Shown: positions 26,532 to 35,397 of the stretch, piece after piece
How positions within the stretch are numbered: position 1 is the stretch's first letter
How the letters are laid out: every line of letters begins with the position of its first letter
The notes under the pieces: model-generated
What the model saw: only the letters and a program-made list of their open reading frames with translations
Told to the model about the DNA's origin: nothing
Databases searched by the model: none
Source: Saprospiraceae bacterium
GTDB lineage: Bacteria > Bacteroidota > Bacteroidia > Chitinophagales > Saprospiraceae
DNA: 64,000 nt
Assembly (NCBI GenBank): GCA_958295895.1
Contig: CATQHI010000003.1
Span: forward strand, 124,001 to 188,000
Direction: 5' to 3'
Position numbers and translations under genes: made by a program

Positions 26532-27167
26532 CTACCGGAACAGGCCGTGTAGCTTCCCGTCCACCATATTGATCACCCGCCCCAGGTCCTCTTTCTTGTT
26601 GGCGAAATCGACCTCATCGACGTTGATGATCAGAATATTACCGTCGGTGTATCCGGCGATCCAGTCCTCGTAGCGGCGGTTCAGCTGCTTGAGGTAGTCC
26701 AGGCTCATACTACCCTCGTAGTCGCGGCCGCGGCTCTCGATGTGGGCTACGAGCGTACCGATGCCGGCCCGGAGGTAGATCAGCAGGTCGGGGGGCTCGA
26801 TGCGGCTGGTCATGGTGCGAAACAGCTCCGAGTAGCTCTCGTAGTCCCGCTCCGTCATCAGGCCCATCCCGTACAGGTTAGGGGCAAAGATGTTTGCGTC
26901 CTCGTAGATCGTCCGGTCCTGGATTACGGTGCGGTTGCCATCCTGTATCTCCAGAATCTGCTTGTAGCGATTGTGCAGGAAGTAGACCTGGAGGTTGAAG
27001 CTCCAGCGCTTCATGTCGTTGTAGAAGTCACTGAGGTAGGGATTATTCTCCGCACTCTCGTAGTGTATCTCCCAGCCAAAGTGGTGCCCGAGCTGCCGGC
27101 ACAGGGTCGTCTTACCGGCTCCGATGTTACCGGCGATCGCTACGTGTTTAATCTTACTATGCTCCAT
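26532..27167 (-). CDS. Deoxynucleoside kinase
   Basis: Phosphorylates deoxynucleosides with ATP in the salvage pathway. From ATG 27167 the 211-residue product begins MEHSKIKHVAIAGNIGAGKTTL with the P-loop GNIGAGKT, then the DRTIYEDANIF substrate/base motif and the LID arginines in ESRGRDYEGSMSLDYL. The family (dNK/dCK/dGK-like) is clear; base preference is not. It faces the dikinase-like gene tail to tail (17-base gap). Confidence 0.9.
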   Translation of the reverse strand: MEHSKIKHVAIAGNIGAGKTTLCRQLGHHFGWEIHYESAENNPYLSDFYNDMKRWSFNLQVYFLHNRYKQILEIQDGNRTVIQDRTIYEDANIFAPNLYGMGLMTERDYESYSELFRTMTSRIEPPDLLIYLRAGIGTLVAHIESRGRDYEGSMSLDYLKQLNRRYEDWIAGYTDGNILIINVDEVDFANKKEDLGRVINMVDGKLHGLFR

Positions 27168-27196
27168 GCGGCGCGCAAGATCGTAAAAAACACTTA

Positions 27197-27216
27197 GGGC
27201 GGGCACGCCGGTGCAA
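27197..27216 (-). promoter_or_regulatory. Promoter-region motif of the deoxynucleoside kinase gene
   Basis: On the minus strand TTGCACCGGCGTGCCCGCCC, a close relative of the speA spacer element, ends 29 bases before the ATG. The -7 position that follows (TAAGTGTT) is a weak match. Confidence 0.35.
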
Positions 27217-27230
27217 CGGTCATAGCGGCG

Positions 27231-27923
27231 CTACCAGCTGATCCCGAAACGGGCCTCGATCTGCACCACTGCGCCACTCACGTCGTTAGCCGTTACGTTC
27301 GGAACGTCATTCACACCACTGGCAAAGCGGTACCCCCCCTCGATGCCCAGGCGAAACCACTGGAACAGATTTAACTCCGCTCCGGCCATGACCTGACCGA
27401 CAAACATACGCTCGCGGAAGTCCGTCACCGTTCCGTTCTCACCGGTATAGCTGCCCTGAATACGACCGGGGCCGAGGATGGTGGTGATCCGTGGGTGGAT
27501 GGTGTTGTCCGCCCCGGGGCTGTAGGCGACAATAAAACCACCGTGGCGGAAGTCGTAGGTGGGTCGGTCCCCCGTGGGCAGTGCATCATCGGTGGTGAAG
27601 GCATCCCGTGACGACCAGCCGCCGTAGCCGATGAACACCTCGTCGTCGAGCTCGAGTCCGCCGAAGCCGCCGCGTACCAGCGCCCAGTCGTCGCCGGTGG
27701 CGGAGTAATTATAGGTGGGACCGCCCCACAGACCCGACAGGTCGAGGTCACCGAAGAGGGTGCGCTCGCGCCGCAGGCTGTAGCGGGTGCTGACCGTGCT
27801 AGTAGTGGTTGTGGCATGAACACTAGTCGGCCCATCGTCAGCTAGGGCCAGGGTGGGGGAGTCCTGGGCCCGGAGCAGTCCGCCAAGGGCAAGGAATAAA
27901 ACGAGGGTGGGTAAGGATCTCAT
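27231..27923 (-). CDS. Outer-membrane beta-barrel protein of unknown function
   Basis: 230 residues from ATG 27923, with signal peptide MRSLPTLVLFLALGGLLRAQ. The mature region alternates hydrophobic and polar residues in strands with aromatic ends (LVRGGFGGLELDDEVFIGYGGWSS, RHGGFIVAYSPG, GQVMAGAELNLFQWFRLGIEGGYRF), and ends in a strand plus W (EARFGISW), typical for outer-membrane barrels. About eight strands fit. A named family is not recognised. Upstream, the dihydroorotase gene runs in the opposite direction (divergent, 177-base gap). Confidence 0.7.
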   Translation of the reverse strand: MRSLPTLVLFLALGGLLRAQDSPTLALADDGPTSVHATTTTSTVSTRYSLRRERTLFGDLDLSGLWGGPTYNYSATGDDWALVRGGFGGLELDDEVFIGYGGWSSRDAFTTDDALPTGDRPTYDFRHGGFIVAYSPGADNTIHPRITTILGPGRIQGSYTGENGTVTDFRERMFVGQVMAGAELNLFQWFRLGIEGGYRFASGVNDVPNVTANDVSGAVVQIEARFGISW

Positions 27924-28100
27924 GTCGTAGGAATTTTGCTGTTCTAAATGGGTTGTACCGGCGACCCCGCCCACTTTATCAACAATGGCGGCCGCCGTAT
28001 CCCAAAGGTTGCACCGGCGGTTCTTAAATTTTGTGAGGGATGTATTAATGGTTCCCTAAAGTCGGTGGGCGTGGGGTACTTTGGCGCGAAAAGGGAACAA

Positions 28101-29444
28101 ATGGCAGGCGGAAGTATCCTCATTAAGGGCGGAACGATCGTAAACCGGGGACAGCGGAAGGTAGGTGACCTCCTGATCCGCGACGGATTCATCGAGCGGG
28201 TGGGGGGAACGATTGACGTGGCGGCCGACCGGGAAATTGACGCCGATGGCTGTCTGGTGCTGCCCGGTATTATTGACGACCAGGTGCACTTCCGCGAGCC
28301 GGGGCTCACTCATAAGGCCACCATTGCCTCCGAAGCACGGGCGGCCGTAGCGGGCGGCACGACTAGTTTCATGGAGATGCCCAATACCAAGCCGAGCACG
28401 CTGAACCAACTACTGCTGGAAGAAAAATACCGCATCGGGGCGGCCGGTAGCGTGGCCAATTACAGCTTTTACATGGGTGCGTCGAACGATAACCTGGACG
28501 AGGCGATGCGCACCGATCCGCAGACCGTCTGTGGGCTGAAGATTTTTATGGGAAGTAGCACCGGCAATATGCTGGTCGATAACGAAAAAACGTTGGATGC
28601 GCTCTTCGCCCAGAGCCCCCTGCTTATCGCTACCCACTGCGAGGACGAGGCCACCATACGCCACAACGCCGCCCTGGCCCGCGAAAAGTACGGTACGGAC
28701 ATCCCCGTCTGGGAGCACCCGAACATCCGTTCGGCGGAGGGTTGTCTGAGGAGTAGCTCGCTGGCCGTGGCGCTGGCGAAGCGGCACAACACCCGCCTGC
28801 ACATTCTCCACATCAGTACGGCCGATGAGGTGGGGCTGTTCCGCAACGATATCCCCCTAGAAGAAAAGCGCATCACGGCCGAGGTCTGCGTGCACCACCT
28901 GACTTTTAATGCCGATGACTACGCCCGCCTGGGCAACAAGATCAAGTGCAATCCGGCCATCAAGTCCGAGCACCACCGGTCGGCCCTCCTGCCGGCCCTA
29001 CTCGACAATCACTTCGATGTGATCGCTACCGACCACGCTCCGCACACCGCGGAGGAAAAAGCACAGCGTGACTACTTTAAGGCTCCCGGCGGTCTACCCC
29101 TGGTACAGCACAGCCTGGACATGATGATGCGGCTGGAGCAGGCCGGCCAGATCGGTCTGGAGCGCATCGTAGAAAAAATGTGCCACGCCCCGGCGGTCTG
29201 TTTTCAGATCGACCGGCGCGGGTACCTCGATGCGGGCATGTGGGCGGACGTGGTGGTTTATGACCCGCGCACGGAGTGGACGGTGGCTCCCCACAACATC
29301 CGCTACCACGTGGGCTGGTCGCCGCTGGAGGGGCAGACCTTCCGGGGCAGGGTGCGGGAGACCATCGTGAGCGGGCGGCTGGCCTACGCCGGCGGGCGGG
29401 TTGATGAGTCGGTACGTGGGGAGCGGCTGGCCTTTCGCCGGTAG
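28101..29444 (+). CDS. pyrC: Dihydroorotase
   Basis: Zinc amidohydrolase that closes N-carbamoyl-aspartate to dihydroorotate in pyrimidine synthesis. 447 residues from ATG 28101. Metal and catalytic motifs are in order: DDQVHFREPG (HxR), GLKIFMGSS with the lysine that is carboxylated in this family, ATHCEDE, LHILHIST, ITAEVCVHHLTF and ATDHAPHT. The sequence style is the long Bacteroidota type annotated as pyrC or as amidohydrolase/allantoinase relatives; dihydroorotase is favoured by FREPG and the DHAPHT ending. The frame extends upstream but that part lacks family similarity. Confidence 0.9.
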   Translation: MAGGSILIKGGTIVNRGQRKVGDLLIRDGFIERVGGTIDVAADREIDADGCLVLPGIIDDQVHFREPGLTHKATIASEARAAVAGGTTSFMEMPNTKPSTLNQLLLEEKYRIGAAGSVANYSFYMGASNDNLDEAMRTDPQTVCGLKIFMGSSTGNMLVDNEKTLDALFAQSPLLIATHCEDEATIRHNAALAREKYGTDIPVWEHPNIRSAEGCLRSSSLAVALAKRHNTRLHILHISTADEVGLFRNDIPLEEKRITAEVCVHHLTFNADDYARLGNKIKCNPAIKSEHHRSALLPALLDNHFDVIATDHAPHTAEEKAQRDYFKAPGGLPLVQHSLDMMMRLEQAGQIGLERIVEKMCHAPAVCFQIDRRGYLDAGMWADVVVYDPRTEWTVAPHNIRYHVGWSPLEGQTFRGRVRETIVSGRLAYAGGRVDESVRGERLAFRR

Positions 29445-29460
29445 GGGGTGGACTAAAGAA

Positions 29461-29488
29461 CCCCGGTCATCCCTTGCGGGGCCGGGGC
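29461..29488. terminator. Possible bidirectional terminator
   Basis: CCCCGG...CCGGGG inverted repeat with a GC-rich 15-base centre between the convergent dihydroorotase and subtilase genes. U-tracts are poor on both sides (TTCTTT on the minus strand), so the call is tentative. Confidence 0.4.
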
Positions 29489-29612
29489 TCGTTCCAACTT
29501 ACTGATACCAAATAAAACAAGTGGTGACGGGGCGGACCCGTCGTACTGTGATTTCCCAAAAATAGGAAGAGTGGGCCGGAGCCGCAAGCGCCGCGGGCAA
29601 AAAGTCACAAAC

Positions 29613-31022
29613 TTATTCCAGCTCGGCCCGCAGATAGCGGTAGGCCGCCGTAAAGTTGGGTAGGCCGTAGCCGACGGAGTCATCGGGCGACTGAGCCTGT
29701 GAGGCGGTGGCGCGAATGGCGTCAAGTAGCTGCTGGTTGGTGGCGCGGGGAACGGCCTGAATAAGGCAGGCAACGAGGCCACTGATCAGGGGGGCGCTCA
29801 GGCTGGTACCGTTGGCCCCGGTGAGGCCCTGACCGTTGGCGGCAACGGCTGCCACCATGACGCCGGGCCCGCTCACGTCGGGTTTGATCCTGCCGTCCGC
29901 GGTGGGGCCAAAACTGCTGAAATAGGCGCGCTCGTCGGTATCGTCCAGGGCCCCGATGCTGAAGGCCTGGGTGGCGTCGGCCGGGGTGCCGATGTAATTC
30001 CAGGCGTCGGCTCCGTTGTTGCCGGCGCTGGTCACGACGATCATCCCCCGGGCAAACGCCCGGTCGATGGCCACCGAGGCGGGACTGTGCCGGCCGTCCA
30101 GGTCCGCGTAGCGGTAGTTCATGGTGGTATCGGAGAAGGTAGTGTACCCCAGGCTACTATTGACCAGGTCCACGCCGGCGCTATCGGCCAGCTCCAGGGC
30201 AATGGCGTAGTTGACCTCCTCCATGCGGTGCTCACCGCGGCTGTTCTCCGTTTTGAAGAGAAGGTAACGGGCCTCGGGGGCCATGCCGATGAAGAAGAAG
30301 GGATGGTGCGCCGCCATGGTGCTGAGTACCGTAGCTCCGTGGGTGGAGCCGTCCAGGGCGGTGCTATCCTGCTCCACCAGGTCATAGTTAGCGGGCACGG
30401 CTTCGGCTTGATCGTAGCCCAGAAAATCCTTGTAGCCGACATCCGGAAAGCCGCCGTCGAAAACGGCGACGAGCACGCCCGCGCCACGAAAGCCCAGTTG
30501 GTGGAGGCTATCGCCGCCCAGGTGGGCCAGGTTCTTCCACCCGAAGCCGTAGAATTTTTCGTTTACGGGTACGGGATCGACGCGCGGGGCGGGGCGGTCG
30601 AGTTGCGGACGAACGGGCAGCGGACCGGCGCGCTCGTACTGAAGCGGAGCCGCATAAAAAGAGGTGTCGACGAAAGGAAGCTCCCGCACGCCGGCGTACT
30701 GCTCGGGAGAGGCGGCGATGACGACGCCGTTCATCCACTTACTGCGTAGCCAGATGGGTAGGCCCCGCTCGGTGAGGACCGTCTCGTAGGCTGGATTGAC
30801 CGGTAGGTCGAGCTCCGTTACGGCCACCCCGTGCTTCTGGCGCCGGGCGAGGGCACGTGCGCTGAGGAACTCCTCCGGACGATCGATGCTGTAGGGGTAG
30901 TCTGCCTCGTCCACCGCTTTATCGGTAAAGCCAATGAAGTAAAGTCCGGTGCCGGTAGTGGCCTGGGCGGAAAGGAAGCCGGTCGCTAACAGGACCAGTA
31001 ACTGAGGAAATAATAGGCGCAT
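29613..31022 (-). CDS. Secreted subtilisin-like serine peptidase (S8)
   Basis: 469 residues. Signal peptide MRLLFPQLLVLLATGFLSAQ, an inhibitor-like propeptide to about residue 150, then the S8 domain with all of the catalytic residues: Asp in VLVAVFDGGFPD, His in GSTHGATVLS, the oxyanion Asn in VVTSAGNNGADA and Ser in GANGTSLSAPLISG. No T9SS sorting domain is present, and the protein ends shortly after the catalytic domain, so it is probably periplasmic or released. It lies 4 bases downstream of shikimate kinase on the same strand, giving an odd biosynthesis-protease pair. Confidence 0.92.
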   Translation of the reverse strand: MRLLFPQLLVLLATGFLSAQATTGTGLYFIGFTDKAVDEADYPYSIDRPEEFLSARALARRQKHGVAVTELDLPVNPAYETVLTERGLPIWLRSKWMNGVVIAASPEQYAGVRELPFVDTSFYAAPLQYERAGPLPVRPQLDRPAPRVDPVPVNEKFYGFGWKNLAHLGGDSLHQLGFRGAGVLVAVFDGGFPDVGYKDFLGYDQAEAVPANYDLVEQDSTALDGSTHGATVLSTMAAHHPFFFIGMAPEARYLLFKTENSRGEHRMEEVNYAIALELADSAGVDLVNSSLGYTTFSDTTMNYRYADLDGRHSPASVAIDRAFARGMIVVTSAGNNGADAWNYIGTPADATQAFSIGALDDTDERAYFSSFGPTADGRIKPDVSGPGVMVAAVAANGQGLTGANGTSLSAPLISGLVACLIQAVPRATNQQLLDAIRATASQAQSPDDSVGYGLPNFTAAYRYLRAELE

Positions 31023-31026
31023 AGAA

Positions 31027-31542
31027 TCAGATGGGGGAGGAGCGGAGCAGATGGTCGTAAACCAAACGCGCTACGTCCGTAGTCCGGTTGTCAATACGAA
31101 CCCTAAGCTGCGCTTTTTCGTAACAGCCCCGACGTTCGGCCAGTTTGCTTTCGATGGCCTGCCGGAGGTCGGTGGCCGAGGCGAGTAGGGGGCGGTGGGC
31201 GGCCTCCGGGCCGAGGCGCTCGAGTAGCAGCTCGAGCGCAACGTCCAGGAAGACCGTGGTGCCGATGCGATTCAGCTCCTCGATCAGTTGGTGGTAGCAG
31301 GGTGTACCGCCACCGGTGGCCATCACAAACATGGGTAGGGTAGCGAGGCTGAGCAGCATTTCGCGTTCCAGCTCGCGAAAGTAGCCCTCACTGTGCTGGG
31401 CGAAGATTTCGGTGATCGACATGCCGGCCCTGGCCGTGACATAGTCATCCAGATCGATGAAGGGCGTACCCATCAGTTCGGCCAAGGTTCGCCCGGTGTG
31501 GCTTTTTCCGGACCCCATGAAGCCAACGAGAAATAATCGCAT
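31027..31542 (-). CDS. aroK: Shikimate kinase
   Basis: Phosphorylates shikimate at the 3-OH with ATP in the aromatic amino-acid pathway. 171 residues; P-loop GFMGSGKSHTGR at the N-terminus, the shikimate-binding FIDLDDY and FRELEREML, the glycine-rich ATGGGTPCY, and the LID region with PEAAHRPLL. Length is normal (about 165-180). Ends 4 bases before the subtilase start on the same strand, and is divergent from the DUF1573 lipoprotein gene. Confidence 0.93.
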   Translation of the reverse strand: MRLFLVGFMGSGKSHTGRTLAELMGTPFIDLDDYVTARAGMSITEIFAQHSEGYFRELEREMLLSLATLPMFVMATGGGTPCYHQLIEELNRIGTTVFLDVALELLLERLGPEAAHRPLLASATDLRQAIESKLAERRGCYEKAQLRVRIDNRTTDVARLVYDHLLRSSPI

Positions 31543-31653
31543 AGGCGCGGCGGTGCGTACGAATCATAGGTGGTGGGGTCCTAAGGTAGGGCATGTGGGC
31601 GAACCGCCCCCGGGCCCTGCCGTATCTTGGCTCCCTCATGAGTGGTTAGGAGA

Positions 31654-32121
31654 ATGGTAAAATGGTTATTGCTGGGGGTTGTTGGAATCTGTCTCGGTTG
31701 TGGTACGGTGGAAGATGAGCGGCAGGTGGTAGCTACCCCAAATATGGCGGATACCACGGCTACCTACGTTCGTCGGGCGGAGCCAGCCATGGCGACCGTA
31801 CTTGATAGCGGCTCCACCCTGACTTTCACGGACACGGACTTTAATTTCGGCCGCGTGCGGCTCGGTACAACCGTGCGCCATCATTTTACCTTTACCAACG
31901 AAGGACCGGCGCAGCTACGCATCGGTGCGGTGGCGAGCTCCTGCGGATGTACGGTGAGTAGTTACCCGACCGAACCCATCGATTCCGGCGCGAGTGCGAA
32001 TGTAGAGGTGACTTTCCGTACCTCCGCCACGCTCGGGCATCAACACCGTGCGGTGGTCCTGCACGCTAACACCGCCCCACCCCAAACTACGCTATACCTT
32101 AGCGGCGAGGTGGTACCCTAA
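31654..32121 (+). CDS. DUF1573 lipoprotein
   Basis: 155 residues from ATG 31654 (a GTG at 31642 is also possible). MVKWLLLGVVGICLGC is a lipoprotein signal with lipobox CLGC. The DUF1573 domain follows: FNFGRVRLGTTVRHHFTFTNEGP and the family signature SSCGCTVSSYPTEPIDSG, ending in the beta-strand LYLSGEVV. DUF1573 proteins are ASPM/MSP-like beta-sandwich domains of unknown function. Forms the start of the conserved Bacteroidota block DUF1573-yajC-ybbR; 11 bases separate it from yajC. Confidence 0.88.
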   Translation: MVKWLLLGVVGICLGCGTVEDERQVVATPNMADTTATYVRRAEPAMATVLDSGSTLTFTDTDFNFGRVRLGTTVRHHFTFTNEGPAQLRIGAVASSCGCTVSSYPTEPIDSGASANVEVTFRTSATLGHQHRAVVLHANTAPPQTTLYLSGEVVP

Positions 32122-32132
32122 ATCTCGAACGT

Positions 32133-32441
32133 ATGTTATACCTACAGGCCGGCGGAGGCCTTTTCACGAACGGATTTTTCATGATCGCCATGCTGGCGGT
32201 ACTCGTTTTTACCATGATCCTGCCCCAGCGTCGGCGCAGTAAGCAGCAAAAGGAGTTCATGAGCGGACTTGCCAAGGGCCAGCGGGTGGTGACCGCCAGT
32301 GGTCTGCTGGGCATTATCGATAAGGTAGATGAGCAGGTCGTGACCCTCAACGTCGGCAACAAAACGTACCTCCAGGTCACCAAGAATGCCATCTCCAAGG
32401 AGCTTACCGATGCGATCTATCCTGCAAAGACTGACGCATAG
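32133..32441 (+). CDS. yajC: Preprotein translocase subunit YajC
   Basis: 102 residues. One N-terminal membrane helix (FFMIAMLAVLVFTMILPQRRR) followed by the cytosolic YajC domain (KGQRVVTASGLLGIIDKVDEQVVTL). Accessory factor of the SecDF-YajC complex, which supports Sec export and membrane-protein insertion. Sits between DUF1573 and ybbR, the usual Bacteroidota order, and overlaps the ybbR start by 32 bases. Confidence 0.93.
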   Translation: MLYLQAGGGLFTNGFFMIAMLAVLVFTMILPQRRRSKQQKEFMSGLAKGQRVVTASGLLGIIDKVDEQVVTLNVGNKTYLQVTKNAISKELTDAIYPAKTDA

Positions 32442-33387
32442 GCTGCCCCTGCGCAATATGGCCACCACGGATCGGCAAATGTTGCTGATCTGTATGGGGC
32501 TGGCCTTCGTGTTTTGGCTCATTCTGAATCTCTCCCAGGAGTATGAGATTGGTAAGGACGTACGCCTGAGCTACGTCGTGAGTCCCGAGCGGGTGATCGC
32601 CGGTACGCCGCCGCAGTCGGTGCCCGTTCAGGTAGCCGGCCGGGGCTGGAATTTGATTTGGGAAAGTATGCGGGGCCGTACGCTGGATGTCACCATCGAT
32701 GTGGACGACCAGCAGGAATTGCTGCTCAGTAGTAATTTGCTGCGGCAGGAAATAAGCCGGCAGTTAAGTAGTGGCGATGTAACCGTGGTCAGCATGGGCT
32801 ACGAATCCGCTCAGCTACTGACCACCCCGCGCGATGGGAAACGGGTGCCGGTGGTAGCCGATGTCCGGGCAACTTACGTTCCGGGCTACTTCAGTCCCGA
32901 CCGGCCCACCGTGCTACCGGATAGCATCACCGTAAATGGCTCGGCCGATGCCCTGGCGGAGATTAGCGGCTGGCCTACCCAGGAGGTAGTATTGGAGAAC
33001 CTAGAGCAGAATACGGTAGTGACTGCCCCGCTGATGCAAGCGCCCCCGGGGCTTACCCTCAACTACCAGGAGGTGCGAATAGGTCTTCCCGTCGAGGCAT
33101 TCATCGAGCAGCAACTCAGCGTACCGATTGCCCTGGACCACGCGCCGCCCGGCGATTCCGTGCGGGTGTATCCGAATAATGTTACGGTGACCCTCACCAT
33201 CCCCGAAAGTGAGTTCGGTCGGTACTCGATGATCGACTTTCGCGTGGAGGCGGACCTGAGTCAGATGCGTACGGCCGGTAAGGATAACACCATCCCCCTG
33301 ACGCTGACGCGGGTACCGGAGTCCATCAAGAGTGTGTCCTTCGCTCCGCGGGCTGTGGAGTATTACGTCTACCGCCGCGACAATTAG
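32410..33387 (+). CDS. YbbR-like domain protein
   Basis: 325 residues from ATG 32410, inside the end of yajC; ATG 32458 (MATTDRQMLL) is an alternative. One membrane helix near the N-terminus (MLLICMGLAFVFWLILNLSQ) is followed by three to four YbbR-type beta-domains outside the cytoplasm (VPVQVAGRGWNLIWESM, VRATYVPGYFSPDRPTVLPDSITVNGS, SVPIALDHAPPGDSVRVYPN). The family is linked to diadenylate cyclase regulation in Firmicutes; in Bacteroidota its role is unclear and no cyclase gene is adjacent. The usual coaE neighbour is missing: the next gene is convergent. Confidence 0.85.
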   Translation: MRSILQRLTHRLPLRNMATTDRQMLLICMGLAFVFWLILNLSQEYEIGKDVRLSYVVSPERVIAGTPPQSVPVQVAGRGWNLIWESMRGRTLDVTIDVDDQQELLLSSNLLRQEISRQLSSGDVTVVSMGYESAQLLTTPRDGKRVPVVADVRATYVPGYFSPDRPTVLPDSITVNGSADALAEISGWPTQEVVLENLEQNTVVTAPLMQAPPGLTLNYQEVRIGLPVEAFIEQQLSVPIALDHAPPGDSVRVYPNNVTVTLTIPESEFGRYSMIDFRVEADLSQMRTAGKDNTIPLTLTRVPESIKSVSFAPRAVEYYVYRRDN

Positions 33388-35024
33388 TAACGGTCACGTA
33401 CCGCAGAAACCGGCATTAGCTCATCGTAGGTTCCGGTGAGGGTCGGCGTCTGGATGTTGCCGGTGTACCCCCGCACCTCCCGGTGTACGTAGGCGAATAG
33501 TTCCTGGATGGACACCAGGCGGTCTCCATTTTCGTCTGCCTCCCCCTTCAGGCCACGTATCAGGTAGTGGCTGAAGACACCGGAGCGCAGTCCACCGTCC
33601 TCCATGCTGATTTCCTCGCTCCTACTCGACATCATCAGCGCGGTGGAGGCCTGGGCATCGGTCAGCGCGGAGTAGTAATTGGATAGTGTTTCGCTGCTAC
33701 TGCCGCCGCTACGGGCGGCCAGGCTGCCGCTGTGACAGGCATCGGCGATGACCAGCTTATGGCGGGAGCGGCTTTCGAGCAGCGCGTCGTGGACGTCCTC
33801 GTGGCGTAGGGCGTTGAGCTGCCCGTCGTAGTCTACGGGGAGGAAGGACCCAGGTAGTCCGTGACCGCTGAAGTAGAATAGAATGACGTCGTTCTCATCC
33901 GCCCGCCGGTACGTCTCGCGCATGGCGGCCAGAATATTGTCGTGGGTGGCCTCCTCGTCGATCAGCACCCGGACCTGGTCATCGCTCAGGGCACCTCCCT
34001 CTACGCTTTTAAGGAAGGCGTAGACCTGGTAGGCGTCGTCATCCGTGTAGCGCAGAGTCTTCATGTGCTGATAGAAGGCGCAGCCCACAACTACCGCCCA
34101 AACCCGAACCTCGGGGTCAAAGGCGGTCACCGCCAGGTCGGCCGGTTCCGTACTGGAGGTGTAGAGTTCGCGGTAGAGCGAGCCATCCTGCCAGATACCA
34201 CCCTCGATCTGACCGCTGGCGTAATGCATCACTCCCAGGCCGTTGGGCCGGTGGCCGCTGAAGTGGCCGTAGTAGGTATCGCCGGTAGTGAAGCGCACCG
34301 TGCCGGCCCCATCGGGCGAGCCGTTGCGGAACTGCCCTTCGTAGATCGTGCCGTTGGAGTAGGTGAAGCGCCCCGGTCCGTCCGGGCAGCCCTCGTTGCA
34401 GGAGACGAGGCCGTCCGTGGTCCCGGTGAAGCCTAATGCGGCCCAGTTGGTTTGTAGCTCGCCGCGCGCCCAGTCACCACTCACTTCCACGCCGTTAGCG
34501 TAGCGCATATTACCCTTGCCGTGGGGCAGGTTTTCGGACCACTCTCCCTGGTATTCATCGCCGTTGGCGTACTGCATCGTGCCGCGGCCGTGCAGCAGAT
34601 TGCCACTCATGTGGCCACGGTAGTAGTCGCGGTTAGCAAAGGTGAACGTCACCTCCCCCTCGAGCTGATCGTCCTGCCAGGTACCTACGATACGACTACC
34701 GTCGATGTAGGCTAGCTCTCCCTTCCCATTGCGCCTTCCGCTCCGCCAACTGCCCTCGTAGCGGTTGCCGGTTGCGTCCACCAGTCTGCCCTGACCCTGC
34801 TGCAACTGCTGGGCAAAGTTACCGGTGTAGATCGACCCATCGGGATAGGTGAGGGTACCCGTGCCCTCGAACTTGCCGGCGCGGAAGGTGCCGGAATACA
34901 GGGCACCATCCGCAAAGCGAAGTACTCCTTCCCCGTTATAGCAGTTGCCCCGTTGGCACCGGCCCTGGGCGAAGCCCGTAGCTGCAAGGAGCAGCAGACA
35001 GGCCATAATCTTGAGTTTTAACAT
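33384..35024 (-). CDS. Secreted caspase-family (C14) protease with MORN repeats
   Basis: 546 residues from ATG 35024. Signal peptide MLKLKIMACLLLLAATGFAQ, then about ten MORN repeats at ~30-285 (YxGxFxxGxxxGxGxxxYxDGxxYxG units such as YEGSWRSGRRNGKGEL and YQGEWSENLPHGKGNM), then a caspase-like domain at ~305-535. The catalytic pair is visible: His388 in FYFSGHG and Cys430 in VIADACHSGS. A segment DENGDRLVSIQELFAYV near the end resembles an EF-hand-like loop and may bind calcium. Both MORN and C14 proteins occur in bacteria, usually cytosolic; here the signal peptide implies periplasmic or surface use. It ends 4 bases inside ybbR's end and is divergent from the M14 peptidase gene. Confidence 0.88.
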   Translation of the reverse strand: MLKLKIMACLLLLAATGFAQGRCQRGNCYNGEGVLRFADGALYSGTFRAGKFEGTGTLTYPDGSIYTGNFAQQLQQGQGRLVDATGNRYEGSWRSGRRNGKGELAYIDGSRIVGTWQDDQLEGEVTFTFANRDYYRGHMSGNLLHGRGTMQYANGDEYQGEWSENLPHGKGNMRYANGVEVSGDWARGELQTNWAALGFTGTTDGLVSCNEGCPDGPGRFTYSNGTIYEGQFRNGSPDGAGTVRFTTGDTYYGHFSGHRPNGLGVMHYASGQIEGGIWQDGSLYRELYTSSTEPADLAVTAFDPEVRVWAVVVGCAFYQHMKTLRYTDDDAYQVYAFLKSVEGGALSDDQVRVLIDEEATHDNILAAMRETYRRADENDVILFYFSGHGLPGSFLPVDYDGQLNALRHEDVHDALLESRSRHKLVIADACHSGSLAARSGGSSSETLSNYYSALTDAQASTALMMSSRSEEISMEDGGLRSGVFSHYLIRGLKGEADENGDRLVSIQELFAYVHREVRGYTGNIQTPTLTGTYDELMPVSAVRDRY

Positions 35025-35397
35025 GTTTGACGTGTGTGAATGTGCTGGTATCAGTGAAACTCCTCCCATTCCGTAATGGGATGGAACGGGTATATAGGCA
35101 TGCCCCAAGTAGCTAGCCAAGGCAGACGGTACATCCGTAGGTAAACTTGAAGATCAAAGGCTAAACTTAAATTTGTGTGGAGAGAGACGCTGAGAACCAA
35201 ATTAATGAGAGATGCAGGTATAGCAGCAGTTACTACCCTAAAATTGCACCTTTTGCCCGCCGTCAAGCTGCCCTTTAACGGAACGGTAGCTTTACCGGGG
35301 TAAACGGTCAGCTCGTTATGCGTGCTGGTCACCCTTCGTTACCTAATCGAATACCTGCCTGCTGTGTACATTACGATCCTACACTACCTGACCGTCT
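35025..35397. promoter_or_regulatory. Divergent regulatory region between caspase and M14 peptidase genes
   Basis: 373 bases without a gene. A perfect 7-bp inverted repeat TCCCATT-CCGT-AATGGGA (35064-35081) lies 40 bases before the caspase start and may be an operator. On the plus strand TTG (35147-35149) and TAAATTTG (35168-35175), 18 bases apart, match the Bacteroidota promoter pattern; this would give the M14 gene a 215-base leader. A 93-codon minus-strand frame here has no family features and was discarded. Confidence 0.45.

Noticed and set aside
35051-35332. 93-codon minus-strand frame between caspase and M14 genes
   Set aside because: No motif, no signal peptide, and it overlaps promoter-like sequences on the other strand.
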